DNA of 64,000 nucleotides, taken from NCBI GenBank assembly GCA_016648135.1, contig JADDOH010023653.1, forward strand, positions 372,001-436,000. Direction: 5' to 3'. Source of the stretch: Agrypnia vestita. Its lineage: Eukaryota; Arthropoda; Insecta; Trichoptera; Phryganeidae. Made by a program: the position numbers and the translations under genes. How positions within the stretch are numbered: position 1 is the first letter of the stretch; every line of letters starts with the position of its first letter. Below are positions 44,601 to 56,660 of this stretch, piece by piece. Under the pieces are notes generated by a model, which worked only from the letters and a program-made list of their open reading frames with translations, was not told where the DNA came from and did no database searches.

Positions 44601-44787
44601 TTTTTTTTAAATATAGAGATGCGAACACGGAATACATGTCACATCAATATTCTTACTATTTTCGAACAAAGCTATACGCTTGTGCTATGAAAATAGGACT
44701 AATTTGCGAGTCTGGAGTAAGGTTCGAACCCGCGGTTTGAATCACAAGTCGAGTGTCCTAATCAAAAGACCATCAAGCTACTCGTTC
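44601..44787 (-). mobile_element. tRNA-derived SINE, best-preserved promoter
   Basis: Minus strand: head GAGTAGCTTGATGGTC (A-box region, 44769-44780) and GCGGGTTCGAACCTTAC (B box GGGTTCGAACC, about 44720-44731). The shared body follows (TTAGTCCTATTTTCATAGCA, CAAGCGTATAGCTTTGTTCG, AAAATAGTAAGAATATTGAT, ATTCCGTGTTCGCATCTCTA) with a T/A-rich tail. The B box is an exact consensus match. The distance between boxes is typical of tRNA genes. Confidence 0.8.
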
Positions 44788-45359
44788 ATTACTTCGGAAT
44801 GCTTATTTTCAGCACACTCGATAGCAGCACTTATGATATATCGATTGCAATATTTATATGAAAAATTAGCCAATGCGACACAGACCTGCATACAAAAATA
44901 TAAAAACGATAAAAAGCTCTAAAAAGAAACGCCATACTGTGGACACGCAATTCGGAAACAAATAGATATATAGACCCAACGCGCGCTATGAGTTAGAAGT
45001 TGCTGCACCTCGCTACGATTTTATTTAACCGAATTATTAAAAGATTTTGATTTAGGGTGGATATCAGTAAAACTGGAGGGGGTAAAAAAATCTAAAAATC
45101 TACCAAAGATGGCGCCTTAAACTATTACTCGAACGTGGAACATGATTTATGAATTTCATCCAAACTATGTAAGCAGTCGCAGAAACATCGCGATCGACAA
45201 AAAAGCTCAAAAAAGGGGTTTCATTTTTGTCATATGCAAAATTCCAGTATACAAAAGAAAGACGGCCGGAATTTGCACCTTTTGCACCATTCATATTTTC
45301 GATTTTTTATTTAATTTTAATTTTAATTGCAAATAAAAATGTCTAAAAATGGAAATAAA
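44788..45359. other. Non-coding stretch, no gene seen
   Basis: Mixed composition. Short frames of 64-80 codons on both strands without domains. Confidence 0.4.
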
Positions 45360-45830
45360 TTTTCGTTTTTGAGAACAGTCCAACGGGATGGGGGTAGGAG
45401 TAGAGGTTCCGAAAAATAAAATAAAAATCAAATCGGGTCCCAAAGAGAGTTTACGAAAATGTTTTCATTTTCAGGATCGGACAAACACTCGCAAATTTAT
45501 TAACGTTGCAAAGTGGTTTTTCGGATAAATGAAAAAAGGTGAAATTCGACTCTACAAATGTATTTCCCAAAGACGTCGGCGGGCTGCGCCTGTCTGGGGA
45601 ACATGGAATTTTTGGAATCGAGTTCTCAGTCGACGAGTTTTTTTCGCGAAAATGGAATATAACCACAATATCCGTGCATACCGACAAAGTTGTCAAAATG
45701 TTGTCATTGACGTCGAGTCGACGTGCAAAATTTCAGTTCGATTGGATAACGGGAAGTGTATTAATTTTCACTTTCACGACATTTTCACGTTCACGTACCG
45801 CGGCGAAACTAATAATGAGTCTTGACTGAC
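45360..45830 (+). repeat. Dispersed-repeat-like segment related to the CTC3 text
   Basis: The block TTTCAGTTCGATTGGATAAC (45732-45751) parallels TTTCAGCTCGATTGGATCAC of the CTC3 repeats. It lies in otherwise different sequence (GTCGACGAGTTTTTTTCGCG, TGACGTCGAGTCGACGTGCA, CACGTTCACGTACCGCGGCG). Two overlapping frames of 96-98 codons carry no domain. I read it as an old, related repeat. Confidence 0.4.
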
Positions 45831-45866
45831 ATTGGTTAATAGTTAACACATACGGAAACAATACAA

Positions 45867-45962
45867 GACAGGGCAATTTGGAAACACCTTGTTGAGTTTT
45901 TGGGCCCCCGACCCTGCTAGGATAAATGGACGAACATGATGATTATAACATGATGATGATAT
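45867..45962 (+). pseudogene. LINE C-terminal tail with ATGATG 3' end
   Basis: Frame 45867-45920 reads DRAIWKHLVEFLGPRPC, stop: the W..LV......P ending common in RTE-type LINE proteins. It is followed by ACATGATGATTATAACATGA and GATGAT, a 3' tail like the one at 11945. Very short 5'-truncated insertion. Confidence 0.5.
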
Positions 45963-46979
45963 TACACGACTACGTCGGAACAATAACAAATTGATATTCG
46001 AATCAAATCGATTTTTTTAATTAAAATTTGCTATTACTAAACTAGCATTAATTCTCTTTAAAAATATGTTATGTCATTTTTATGATAATTTGGTTGATTT
46101 AAAATATCAAGTATAAAAAAATTCCTTAATACGCGTTTGAACAGAATCAATATTATTTTTGGAAATTCGTATAGCCTTTGAAATTTTGAAATTATAAGTC
46201 ATATAAATACATAAAATCAAAATGGATTTATTTTTAATGCACATTAACTTACGAATATTATAAACAAGATATTAATTCAATGTTACATTTTATTATAAAA
46301 TAATATATTTTAAAATATACATACGCTTTGACTTAATACCTATCTGAAGTATCGATGAAAAAATATATATTAAAAAGAGGCAATTCAGCAAAATAAGAAG
46401 CAAGCAAGCATTTATCATTCATCTTCATCCCATCTATTTTCACGTCATTTTTATTTTCCCCTAGTCATGATGCACTAAAAATATTTCATTTTATTTTCGT
46501 GATATATTGAAGAAGAAAAGATGAAGACAATTTCTACGCAAAAAAAATTATTTTTGCGTAAAAATCACCTAGCACCTACATTTTAGGTAAGAGTTAAAAT
46601 TTTAAAATAATAACAGAAGTTAATAAGTCAACTTAATAAGTCCTAATATTATAATAATTGTTTTAACACATTCACTGCGACGCCGACGTATAGATCGACA
46701 TAACTGGTGAGGTACTGTGAAATTGTAACTAAATCACCAATAACCAAAAATGCCTCATTATTACATGTTGTGTTTATCATTTTCAACCAGATTAAATTGA
46801 ACGGGAATACCATAAATGTAGGATGTATAGCGAAATCCACTGAGGATTTTACTGCGTCACATGCGTAATAATGAGTTTATACTTGACATTGCTTTACTTC
46901 CATCTCTTCAAAATAAAAAAGTAACTACGTTATTTTTTGGACTAAATCGCTTTGAATGAAAAAATCTTATAAAAATGTT
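45963..46979. other. AT-rich non-coding stretch, no gene seen
   Basis: No supported feature. Confidence 0.5.
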
Positions 46980-47140
46980 GTCAGGTTTTCACGGCCGTTC
47001 TGAATCTTCTGTGTATAATTTTCTGAGATATTCTGCCATGTATGTGTGACCTCTCTGGCAGACGTTTCGGATCTCATTGCAGGGTCTATCGTCAGGGCTG
47101 ATAAAGTCACATAAACACGGCAGAATATCCCAGTAAACTA
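46980..47140 (+). repeat. Single-copy form of the fold-back repeat family
   Basis: GTCAGGTTTTCACGGCCGTT, GAATCTTCTGTGTATAATTT, GATATTCTGCCATGTATGTG, CCTCTCTGGCAGACGTTTCG, GCAGGGTCTATCGTCAGGGC. The outer parts (GATATTCTGCCATGTATGTG and CACGGCAGAATATCCCAG) are inverted repeats of each other, and the centre contains on the minus strand CTGACGA, T, then a hairpin and GAAACG (47061-47095), another hammerhead-like arrangement. Confidence 0.65.
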
Positions 47141-48731
47141 TACATCAATGATAAATCCGGCAAAAAAGAATACAAATAAATTATGTTCTATAATGCTGCT
47201 TCTAAAAATAAGATTATTATATTTGGTGGATACATCAAGTCATAAGTTTGAAAATATAAATATTGAAAAGGGGTCAGTTCCAGGTAGTTACATGTTTTTA
47301 TTGAAAATTTTCAATAAAAATATACAAATAAAATAAGGCTAAAGAGGAATACCGCAATCTTGTCCATCGCTTATCGCTATCGTATTATTTTCGACCACTG
47401 GAATTGATGTTTTGAATCTCTAAAATATTAGTTTGTTTTTAAATGTGTGTTAGTAATTCAAGTAATACCCATTTTTTTTTTTAAATAAATATTTTTGTAT
47501 TTTATACTTTCTGCTCAGAGTACCTATTACAAATGTATAATTTACATACATGTAGATAGACATTAATATACACTTTTTATCAATTTGGACCAACCTACTT
47601 TAATAACAGTTACGTCTAAATACATTTAAAATAAAGTATATGTCATCATTCAACAAAATTAAATAAAGTATTTTCCAAGATTTTTCTCATTATATTTAGT
47701 TTAAAATATATAAAATAATTAAGTAAAAAAAATATTTCAATTTATTTTGCTTTTGTAATTTTGAGATTATCGCAAAACAAGAAATTCACTACATACTTTT
47801 ATATGAAATTAGTTAAAAATATAGTAAACTTGAAATATAACCTAATTTATTTTATCATGTAGTTGTTACATTAGTACCTACCTGTTAAAATTTCAAGCTC
47901 TCGAGAAGAAAAACAAGAACCTATAAATCAACTACTGAGGTATTATCTCTATAAAACCTACATTTTTTACCAAAGTAATAAGAGATATCAAGTCTTTCAT
48001 TTCTCAACATACTACTTGCATTTGCAAGGATATCACAATAATCAAATTATAAAATATTATTTTACGGAGCGAAAATTCTTATCGAGAATATTTTAATAAA
48101 ATCTTACGTTGAAAAATAAATACTCACATATTTGCTACGTTCCATAGTTCGTTATGTATGGTGTATAACGTGTAATATAATATGTAAGGTATTTTTACTG
48201 TACTGGGACGACGTTCTTTTTTAATATCTTTTTAAATCAAACAATTTTAATGATTTATGCTTTGTTTACACAATTAATTTAAAAATTCTTATAAAAAATG
48301 TATCGTCACAATAAGATTTTATAACAATTTTAATTTTTATCAAAACGAATTGTCCGTCGTTAATACTCCAAGAAGATTTCGTTATTTTTTGGTTTAAATA
48401 GCGTGCATTTAAAAACCACAAGACTGCGTGTAATCAAAAAATTTAAAATGGGGTGCATACATTTATAACACCCGATACAAATTTCTTTAAAATAAAATAA
48501 CGTAAATAAAATATTTATTTAATAAATATTTAAATTTTCAGTATTTTCTTGAATAAATTAATGGCGTTATTTTACGAAAATGTGGGTTATTATTATTCAT
48601 TTATATCAGAATTTATATGATAGACTGCATTTTTTTAGAGCGATAACTTAGATAGAACCTTTGTTCTTATACAAAAGTAATAAAGTGAACATTATTTACA
48701 ATAATTAAGAAAAATATAGGCATTAATCCAC
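47141..48731. other. AT-rich non-coding stretch, no gene seen
   Basis: No supported feature. Confidence 0.5.
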
Positions 48732-49385
48732 AGGCCGCGGCAAAAAAAACGTTTCTAATGTTTCCGGGCGAAGACTGGTTCATTTTAAATTTGTATGTAA
48801 GCATAATTTGTTTTTTTTATACGTATAAATTTTATTTAATTATCAAGAATCCTTACTTTATATTTATAAAGTTATAATGTTTCAAACATGCAAGAAATTA
48901 TGACAATTTTTGATGATTTTCAAATGTTGTTTATTCATAGAAAAGATGATTTTAAGTGATATATTCTACTTAATCCCGCACTTTGAATCCTCATTCACTA
49001 TTTAAAAGTTTTTTTTTTATTAGAAACAAGTTAATTACTAATTAATTAATCGAGAGACCGCCGCCAAAAACACGTTTTTATTGTTGGAGGGCGATGAGAG
49101 GTTTTCTTTATATTTATATGTGGGCATAATATATTTTCATACATATAGAGATTACTTAATTATCTGAAATCCGTACGTAGGAAATTAAGAAATATTCAAT
49201 ATTAATAAAGTTATAAACATGCAAGAAATTGTTACGATTTTTGATGATTTTCAAATGTTGTTTATTCATATAAAAAGGTAATTTTAAACAATATATTGTA
49301 TCTATATTCGCAATGTGATTCTTCTTTCACTATTAAAAAGCTACATTTTTTTATAAAAAAAAAGTTAATTATTATTTTAAAATAA
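48732..49385. repeat. Diverged direct duplication, about 325-bp unit
   Basis: 48732-49050 and 49055-49385 share, in the same order, AACGTTT..(A/T)(A/T)TGTT, GGGCGA, AACATGCAAGAAATT, TTTTTGATGATTTTCAAATG and TTGTTTATTCATA. Similarity is best in the second half. A simple sequence duplication or two copies of an unrecognised element. Confidence 0.6.
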
Positions 49386-50079
49386 AAATTGTATAGTATG
49401 AAATGTGTCAAAAAATGACGCAGTTTGGAGATCACAATCCGCGCGCCAGCCGGGAGAGGCGGACGCACTTAGCAGTGCAATCATTTTTTCATAAAAAAAA
49501 GTCACTTTAAAACGTGTTTTTATGCAAAATTTGACATTAGTTTAAAATAATATCATATTATGTATTCGAAAGCAATCTATTCATAACAGATAATAAGGTT
49601 TTTTTAAACTAGTTTTGTATTAAATTGCATTTCTACTCATAATCTAATATTAAACGTACGTCACAATCGTTTGAGTGCTTTGGTGACCTGCAATGCGTCG
49701 CTATGTTCGTGTTGATATCATTGTTGTTTGAAAGTCAAGTAAGATATTAATTTACGACATAATTTTTAAAATATAGATAAATGGTTTTTTATTTCAACAC
49801 ATATTGTTGTAGTAGTTTTTTGTTTATTTTAGATAAAAATTATTCAAATTCAATTAAATTCACAGGTGTTTTTACATTTCAGTCGGAAGTCAAAATAATA
49901 TGTAAATGTGCTTATGCGATATAAGTTTTACATTAAATAACAGTGATATAAGAAAAATTATTGTTAACTATTTTTTTACAACACATAAATTATTGGAGAA
50001 ACATAAATACGCTTTTTTAAATTCTGGACTTAAAACATTTAAAATTCTAATAACAATACGCGAGCATGACTTGCGTTCT
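49386..50079. other. AT-rich non-coding stretch, no gene seen
   Basis: A short GC-rich stretch at 49425-49470 (CGCGCGCCAGCCGGGAGAGG) stands out; otherwise nothing supported. Confidence 0.45.
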
Positions 50080-50690
50080 CATATATTTTAAGCGTCGATT
50101 CTCCGTATGCTTGTCTCGTTTCCGCGCAACCATTTTGCCTTGCGAGGATACGTAAATAATACGCTCGTGCAAGGTTTATCTAATATGACGTTTGTTCATC
50201 TCTCGACCTTGTATTGAAGTAGCATGATCTATCAACGCATATCGCCCCCTTTGACAGCTCGAAATATGTATGACCAGCCTTAAACGTGTCTTCCTGAAAA
50301 TCTTTTTAAATGTATAAGTTTTACTGACAGCATTGTTAATTTGGCAACGCGCTCCAAATAGTACGTACATTATCTCAAAGTAAAACTATTTCCCCTTTGA
50401 ATTAAACGGGAAGTCGAGGTATCTCATTATATACGTACAACGCGGATTTATTCCGAAAAACTCACGGAGAAATTTGTATCGATTAATCCGCTCGGCATAC
50501 TCGGGGCGAGTAACTAGAGTGCCCCTAATGGCCAGACACCTGTAGATTACGTGCGGGTGAACGTTTTGTGTTCATTACGACATGATTGTAAGGAAGCAAC
50601 AACTCGGAAACTGAGGCGAATGTCTGCAGAAAATAAAACGAGTACTTCGCGTACTTTGAGACACAATTCACCGAAGAATTCACATTTTTT
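50080..50690. other. Long compositionally complex unique patch
   Basis: About 600 bases of balanced composition without copies in the window and without a long frame. The core at 50440-50570 includes GTATCGATTAATCCGCTCGG and GGCCAGACACCTGTAGATTA. GATTAATCC is a K50/paired-type homeodomain word and CACCTGT an E-box. Candidate conserved regulatory DNA. Confidence 0.28.
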
Positions 50691-50740
50691 TTAAATCCAT
50701 CTGCCTACTTCCCATGTAATATCGACATTTATTTTAAATG

Positions 50741-51060
50741 CTAACTGGTCGTACCCGGTTGGTGTTGCAAGGTGGAATGGATGGGATGTCCAGGAAGGAA
50801 ATATGGACTATGTTTACCACCAGGTCTTAAAGAACATATATGCGAAATTCAGTAAAATAGTACAGAACAGTTGCATTGAAATTATATCAGGGGAGGAGGG
50901 TGGAAATGTCGCCTACTTTACCCGCCGGGTCTTAAAGATTACGTATACAAAATTTGGATCAAATCGGTCGAACGGTACAGATTTGCATTGAATATATTTT
51001 AGAGAAGGGAGAGGGAAAAATGTCACCTATGTTACCCGCCGGATTCTAGAAAATAAACGA
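50741..51060 (-). mobile_element. Helitron fragment with 3' end
   Basis: Minus strand: internal blocks TTTGATCCAAATTTTG, GACCCGGCGGGTAAAGTAGG, TCTGTACCGTTCGACCGAT, then the end CAACACCAACCGGGTACGAC, CAGTTAG. The 3' terminus is mutated from CAGCTAG. The 5' terminus is missing. Confidence 0.65.
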
Positions 51061-51879
51061 TCGCACACAAGATCAGTTCAGAGAGAAAATTCGTTTTCAT
51101 GCGACAGTTATCAACCATCCATTAACACATTTCTTTACCACAAACCGAACAAAAGATGCCTGAGACGCTAGTTCATTAGTTCGGCTCACAAATGCCTACT
51201 TTATGGTCAATACTTTGGAGATACGTATCAAATAAGTAAATAGTACTGTTCGCTTTGTGTATCATGAATGTAACATTTAAAAGTTAAATTTATTTTTATA
51301 TGTGAAACTAAAACTATCGTCAAACAAAATTTCAAAATAGTAAAATATTACTACTAATATTAATATGATATTTACAACAATTACCTACTACAAATACATA
51401 ACAATTACACAACAAATTAAATTAGCACGATTTCATTAAGAAGTCTCATAATAAACATGCTAATTTTATTAGTTAGGTATATATTTGTAATATTTTGTAA
51501 TATAATAAATACATTATAATATAATAGTTTGACATTAATGTATTTGAAGCATTTAAGATAAATATGTTAAAATACGTAGTTACACGAGATATATTCGTAA
51601 GTAATAAATATTTTTTTTAATAATTACATAACGACTCAACGTATAAATGAATAAATAAAGTTTGGTTATTACAAAAAATATCTTAGATCGAAATATTGTG
51701 TGCCAAGGAGCCCCAGCGATCAGACGATTGAAAAATTTATCGAATCTAAGACTTGTCGGTAGGTAGTAGGGTATGCCAAAATGTATAGGTATGTTCATAT
51801 ATTTTTTTATTTTTTGCGATAATTATAAAATAATATTGTCACTGCACGTACAATTTTTGACGGAGTATATGTTGTAGAA
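51061..51879. other. AT-rich non-coding stretch, no gene seen
   Basis: No supported feature. Confidence 0.5.
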
Positions 51880-52210
51880 TGTGAAAAAGTGTCCTGAAAC
51901 GGTATATTCCCGTCGTCCTCTGTCTTTCTGTAATGTAATTGATTGGTGGTCCGCGAGGAAACGTTCATGTCACGTGATTGATCGCTTCAAATTTACGGCA
52001 ATCAATTACCTGAATGTAAAATTGTTTATTCTCAAAGGGAGACACGCTGGACCACTCACGGTACCTTACACTTATTCTTGTTTTATTTATTGGGCCTTTG
52101 GTTATAATCGTACCTTTTCCATTTTTCGAATTCACTATACAGAGAGAGTATGAGTACATACGTACCATCAGGTCGTATTCACACAAAAAAGAGTACTTTT
52201 TCAGTCCTGA
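51880..52210. other. Complex unique patch with clustered TGATTGAT-type words
   Basis: The stretch contains GTAATTGATTGGTGG (about 51935), CACGTGATTGATCGC (about 51972) and GGCAATCAATTACC (about 51998) within some 75 bases. TGATTGAT is the classic Exd/Hox composite site. No long frame with a domain, no copy in the window. Candidate enhancer; the binding assignment is inference from motif words. Confidence 0.3.
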
Positions 52211-52789
52211 CATTTATTACTGCTGCCAGAATCTCCTTACAAACGCTTATACGTTTTTCTCCTCTTAATGTTTGCCCCTGAGATTTCCCTCCTTTGAAAT
52301 GGATTATATATTTTCAGTTCTATTACTTGTTTTATGTTAATTCTATCGTTAGATTCATAGTTAATTTAGTTATGTCAAAAGCGTGCTTTTCAAGATAATT
52401 AAAAATTTAATATTGGATACCTCCGGTACTTAAATATTTGACAATACAATTTTTCATAAAACAATGAGACTATATGATAATAGGATTATTGTGTTTGCAT
52501 GTAAGTATACATATGAAGAATATAATGATAATAAAAGAAGAGTTCAAGGTAAAACAACTGGTAACCCATATTGTAGAATATCCCTATAAAAAAATTTCAA
52601 ATTTAAGAATTGACGAAAGAAAATTGTTTGCCAGGACAGAAACGTTTAGCCTATCTAAATACCCCTGTAAAGAAAATGAGTGAGTAATTTATTGAAAATA
52701 GTATACAGAAAATATTTATTTGTAAGAATGAAATAATAAATTCAAAATTTATTGAAATTGCTATAATGCGATTTCTCAAAACATATCGA

Positions 52790-53073
52790 TTTTTACTCCC
52801 TTAACGAAAAAACTTAGGTTCGATTTTCAACCCTTTTCCTGTGAGCCAATTGAGCTGAAACTTTGCAAGCAGACTCGTGGCAACGATCAAGAAGATCTAT
52901 CAAATTTTCGTTAAAAAAAATTAATAATTATAGTATAATTTTGGATTTTTCAATTTTTTAATGGTTTTTTCATACAGCTCAGTAAGGTGTATGAAAATAC
53001 TCTGACGCATCTGGTAGACACGAACCCGAAAATGAGAAAGGGAGTATTGTAAAAACTTGTTTTTTTGGGTTAG
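52790..53073 (-). repeat. CTC3 dispersed repeat, copy 6
   Basis: Minus strand from AACCCAAAAAAACAAGTTTT to AAGGGAGTAAAAA. Contains CTTGCAAAGTTTCAGCTC, but about 40 bases (CGACGCCACGAGTTAA region) are deleted next to the edge compared with copy 8. Confidence 0.7.
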
Positions 53074-53215
53074 TTTTTTAATATTTTATCCTATTAAATT
53101 ATTATAAGAGCTTGGGGATATATTTTTCCAAAAAATAAACGTCTCGCATTCATCTACAAAATGGATGGAATAAAACTATGTTTATTCTACTTGAGTTTAA
53201 TTATATACCACTTAA

Positions 53216-53503
53216 GTTTTTACTCCCTCTCTTTTAACTCGTAACGTCTGCTTGCTTGCTTGCTTGTTTATCGAAAAAACTTTGGATCGATTTTAACCCT
53301 TTTGGCGATGATAAAAATGATCTAACAAATTTTTTTTACAAAAATTAATAATTATAGTACAATTTTAAATTTTTCGAAATTTTTTGTTACTCCCTTTCGT
53401 AGCGTCGCTCGACTCGAGCCCAACGCGCAGGTTAAACGCCAAACCTGTTTCCAATAGTAAATGAGAAAGGGAGTTTAATAAAAACTTGGTTTTTATGGGT
53501 TAG
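53216..53503 (-). repeat. CTC3 dispersed repeat, copy 7
   Basis: Minus strand from CTAACCCATAAAAACCAAG. It contains GCGTTTAACCTGCGCGTTGG and GAGTCGAGCGACGCTACGAA, and lacks the TTTCAGCTCGATTGGATCA block present in copy 9. Confidence 0.7.
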
Positions 53504-54964
53504 TTTTTTTGGAATCGGAACCTAATACTCGAGTTATGAGAGATACATCTCATTCGTTCTATATATTCTATTTCATCTATTTTAAATTTCATTATCAATA
53601 TCTGCAAAGTAAACGCCGAAACACAAACCAATTCCTCCCAGCATTTAATATCGCATTCTTTTGTTTTATAAAAAAATTAGCACCTCTACCAATTAATAAC
53701 ACTTATTTCTGACGTAATCAAGAATTTGATTCATTTGCTGAACGTGTTGGAAAAATTATTTACAAATTCAATTGGATTGATTCTTCATAATTAATTTTAC
53801 ACGATATATATATTTTTTATTTCTCTATTAAGTTCGCATAGGTACAATATTAAATTCATTTGGCATCGACAAAATGGACTGCTTTTTGATAATTGGTTCT
53901 CACTACAAACAATATAGTACAGTACAATAAACTACCTAAAAATATATATTTTAGTTACGTTCATGTTTCTTAAAAGATCAAGGAATAAACTCTGCAAGGA
54001 ATATTATCTAGACCTTCATTTAGTTAATACTAGACCATCCTTTATTTAGTACTACTTATTATTCAATTTACTATAAACTGAGCATTGTACTGCACACACG
54101 TTGATTATTTTATTAAGATAGTTATTTTGTAACTCGTGTAACGAGTAATATATTTAAATTAATTATCATTATTATTATTAATTAGCATAGTACATCTCTC
54201 ATTATCAGATTTTTAATAACACCTATTAATTACACAAATTATATTGTAGTATATATTTAAATGATCATGTTGCCCCACAGAGTAACTGCTATATAAATTA
54301 ATGATAAAATATATTTTTCAATTACTTTTTTTTTAATTTTTTTAATTTTTTATTAAGTTTAAAATGTAAATGTGTAAATGTACAAACTTAAAAATTTGTA
54401 AATGTACAAACTTAAAAAACTTAATTTTTCAATATAATTTAATTAATACCTATTTAGATTTCCCTCCTTTGAAATGGATTATATATTTTCAGTTCTATTT
54501 CTTGTTTTATCTTAATTCTATCATTAGATTCATAGTTAATTTAGTTATGTCAAAAGCGTGCTTTTCAAGATAATTAAAAATTTAATATTGGATACCTCCA
54601 GTACTTAAATATTTGACAATACAATTTTTCATAAAACAATGAGACTGTATGATAATAGGATTATTGTGTTTGCATGTGAGTATACATATGAAGAATATAA
54701 TGATAATAAAAGAAGATTTCAAGGTAAAACAACTGGTAACCCATATTGTATAATATCCCTATAAAAAAATTTCAAATTTAAGAATTGACGAAAGAAAATT
54801 GTTTGCCAGGACAGAAACGTTTAGCCTATCTAAATACCCCTGTAAAGAAAATGAGTGAGTAATTTATTGAAAATAGTATACAGAAAATATTTATTTGTAA
54901 GAATGAAATAATAAATTCAAAATTTATTGAAATTGCTATAATGCGATTTCTCAAAACATATCGA

Positions 54965-55285
54965 TTTTTACTCCCTTTCTTTTAACTCGTGGCGTCTGAT
55001 TGCTTGCTTGTCTAACGAAAAAACTTAGGTTCGATTTTCAACCCTTTTCCTGTGAGCCAATTGAGCTGAAACTTTGCAAGCAGACTCGTGGCAACGATCA
55101 AGAAGATCTATCAAATTTTCGTTAAAAAAAATTAATAATTATAGTATAATTTTGGATTTTTCAATTTTTTAATGGTTTTTTCATACAGCTCAGTAAGGTG
55201 TATGAAAATACTCTGACGCATCTGGTAGACACGAACCCGAAAATGAGAAAGGGAGTATTGTAAAAACTTGTTTTTTTTGGGTTAG
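54965..55285 (-). repeat. CTC3 dispersed repeat, copy 8
   Basis: Full counterpart of copy 6, retaining the edge block with CACGAGTTAAAAGAAAGGG and the CAATCAGACG word. Confidence 0.7.
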
Positions 55286-55417
55286 ATTTTTAATATTTTA
55301 TCCTATTAAATTATTATAAGAACTATCAGCTTGGGGATATATTTTTCCAAAAAATAAACGTCTCGCATTCATCTACAAAATGGATGGAATAAAACTATTA
55401 ATTATATACCACTCAAG

Positions 55418-55732
55418 TTTTTACTCCCTCTCTTTTAACTCGTAACGTCTGCTTGCTTGCTTGTTTATCGAAAAAACTTTGGATCGATTTTAACCCTTTT
55501 TCCGTGATCCAATCGAGCTGAAACTTTGCAGACAGACTTGTGGCGATGATAAAAATGATCTAACAAATTTTTGTTTACAAAAATTAATAATTATAGTACA
55601 ATTTGAAATTTTTTGTTACTCCCTTTCGTAGCGTCGCTCGACTCGAGCCCAACGCGCAGGTTAAACGCCAAACCTGTTTCCACTAGTAAATGAGAAAGGG
55701 AGTTTAATAAAAACTTGGTTTTTATGGGTTAG
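55418..55732 (-). repeat. CTC3 dispersed repeat, copy 9
   Basis: Full counterpart of copy 7, retaining TTTCAGCTCGATTGGATCA and the GGCTCGAGTCGAGCGACGCT block; AACCCATAAAAACCAAG edge at 55732. Confidence 0.7.
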
Positions 55733-56660
55733 TTTTTTTGGTATCGGAACCTAATACTCGAGTTATGAGAGATACATCTCATTCGTTCTATATATTCTAT
55801 TTCATCTATTTTAAATTTCATTATCAATATCTGCAAAGTAAACGCCGAAACACAAACCAATTCCTCCCAGCATTTAATATCGCATTCTTTTGTTTTCTAA
55901 AAAAATTAGCACCTCTACCAATTAATAACACTTATTTCTGACGTAATCAAGAATTTGAGTCATTTGCTGAACGTGTTGGAAAAATTATTTACAAATTCAA
56001 TTGGATTGATTCTTCATAATTAATTTTACACGATATATATTTTTTTATTTCTCTATTAAGTTCGCATAGGTACAATATTAAATTCATTTGGCATCGACAA
56101 AATGGACTGCTTTTTGATAATTGGTTCTCACTACAAACAATATAGTACAGTACAATAAACTACCTAAAAATATATATTTTAGTTACGTTCATGTTTCTTA
56201 AAAGATCAAGGAATAAACTCTGCAAGGAATATTATCTAGACCTTCATTTAGTTAATACTAGTCCATCCTTTATTTAGTACTACTTATTATTCAATTTACT
56301 ATAAACTGAACATTGTACTGCACACACGTTGATTATTTTATTAAGATAGTTATTTTGTAACTCGTGTAACGAGTAATATATTTTAATTAATTATCATTAT
56401 TATTATTAATTAGCATAGTACACCTCTCATTATCAGATTTTTAATAACACCTATTAATTACACAAAGTATATTGTAGTATACATTTAAATGATCATGTTG
56501 CCCCACAGAGTAACTGCTATATAAATTAATGATAAAATATATTTTTCAATTCCTTTTTTTTTAATTTTTTAAATTTTTTATTAAATTTAAAATGTAAATG
56601 TGTAAATGTACAAACTTAAAAAACTTAATTTTTCAATATAATATAATTAATACACATTTA

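Larger units (their letters stand above)
52282..54457. repeat. 2.2-kb tandem duplication, unit 1
   Basis: From AGATTTCCCTCCTTTGAAAT (52282) the sequence matches the following unit nearly base for base. Compared with unit 2 it lacks about 40 bases in each of its two CTC3 repeats and has about 20 extra bases near 53178. A small local duplication of AAATGTACAAACTTAAAAA lies near its end. Each unit has two minus-strand CTC3 repeats and a 67-codon frame (53509 here) that I consider non-coding. Confidence 0.9.
54458..56660. repeat. 2.2-kb tandem duplication, unit 2
   Basis: Direct repeat of 52282-54457 at an offset of about 2176 bases on the left and 2230 on the right, the difference being indels in the CTC3 copies. 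The right edge is near AATATAATATAATTAATAC (about 56635-56655), where the homology to unit 1 stops. The second 67-codon frame (55738) differs from the first by about two residues, but the surrounding non-coding sequence is equally similar, so no selection is implied. Confidence 0.9.

Noticed and set aside
53509..55941. Pair of near-identical 67-codon frames at 53509 and 55738
   Set aside because: They lie within the 2.2-kb tandem duplication, whose non-coding parts are equally similar, so duplication explains the likeness without coding selection.
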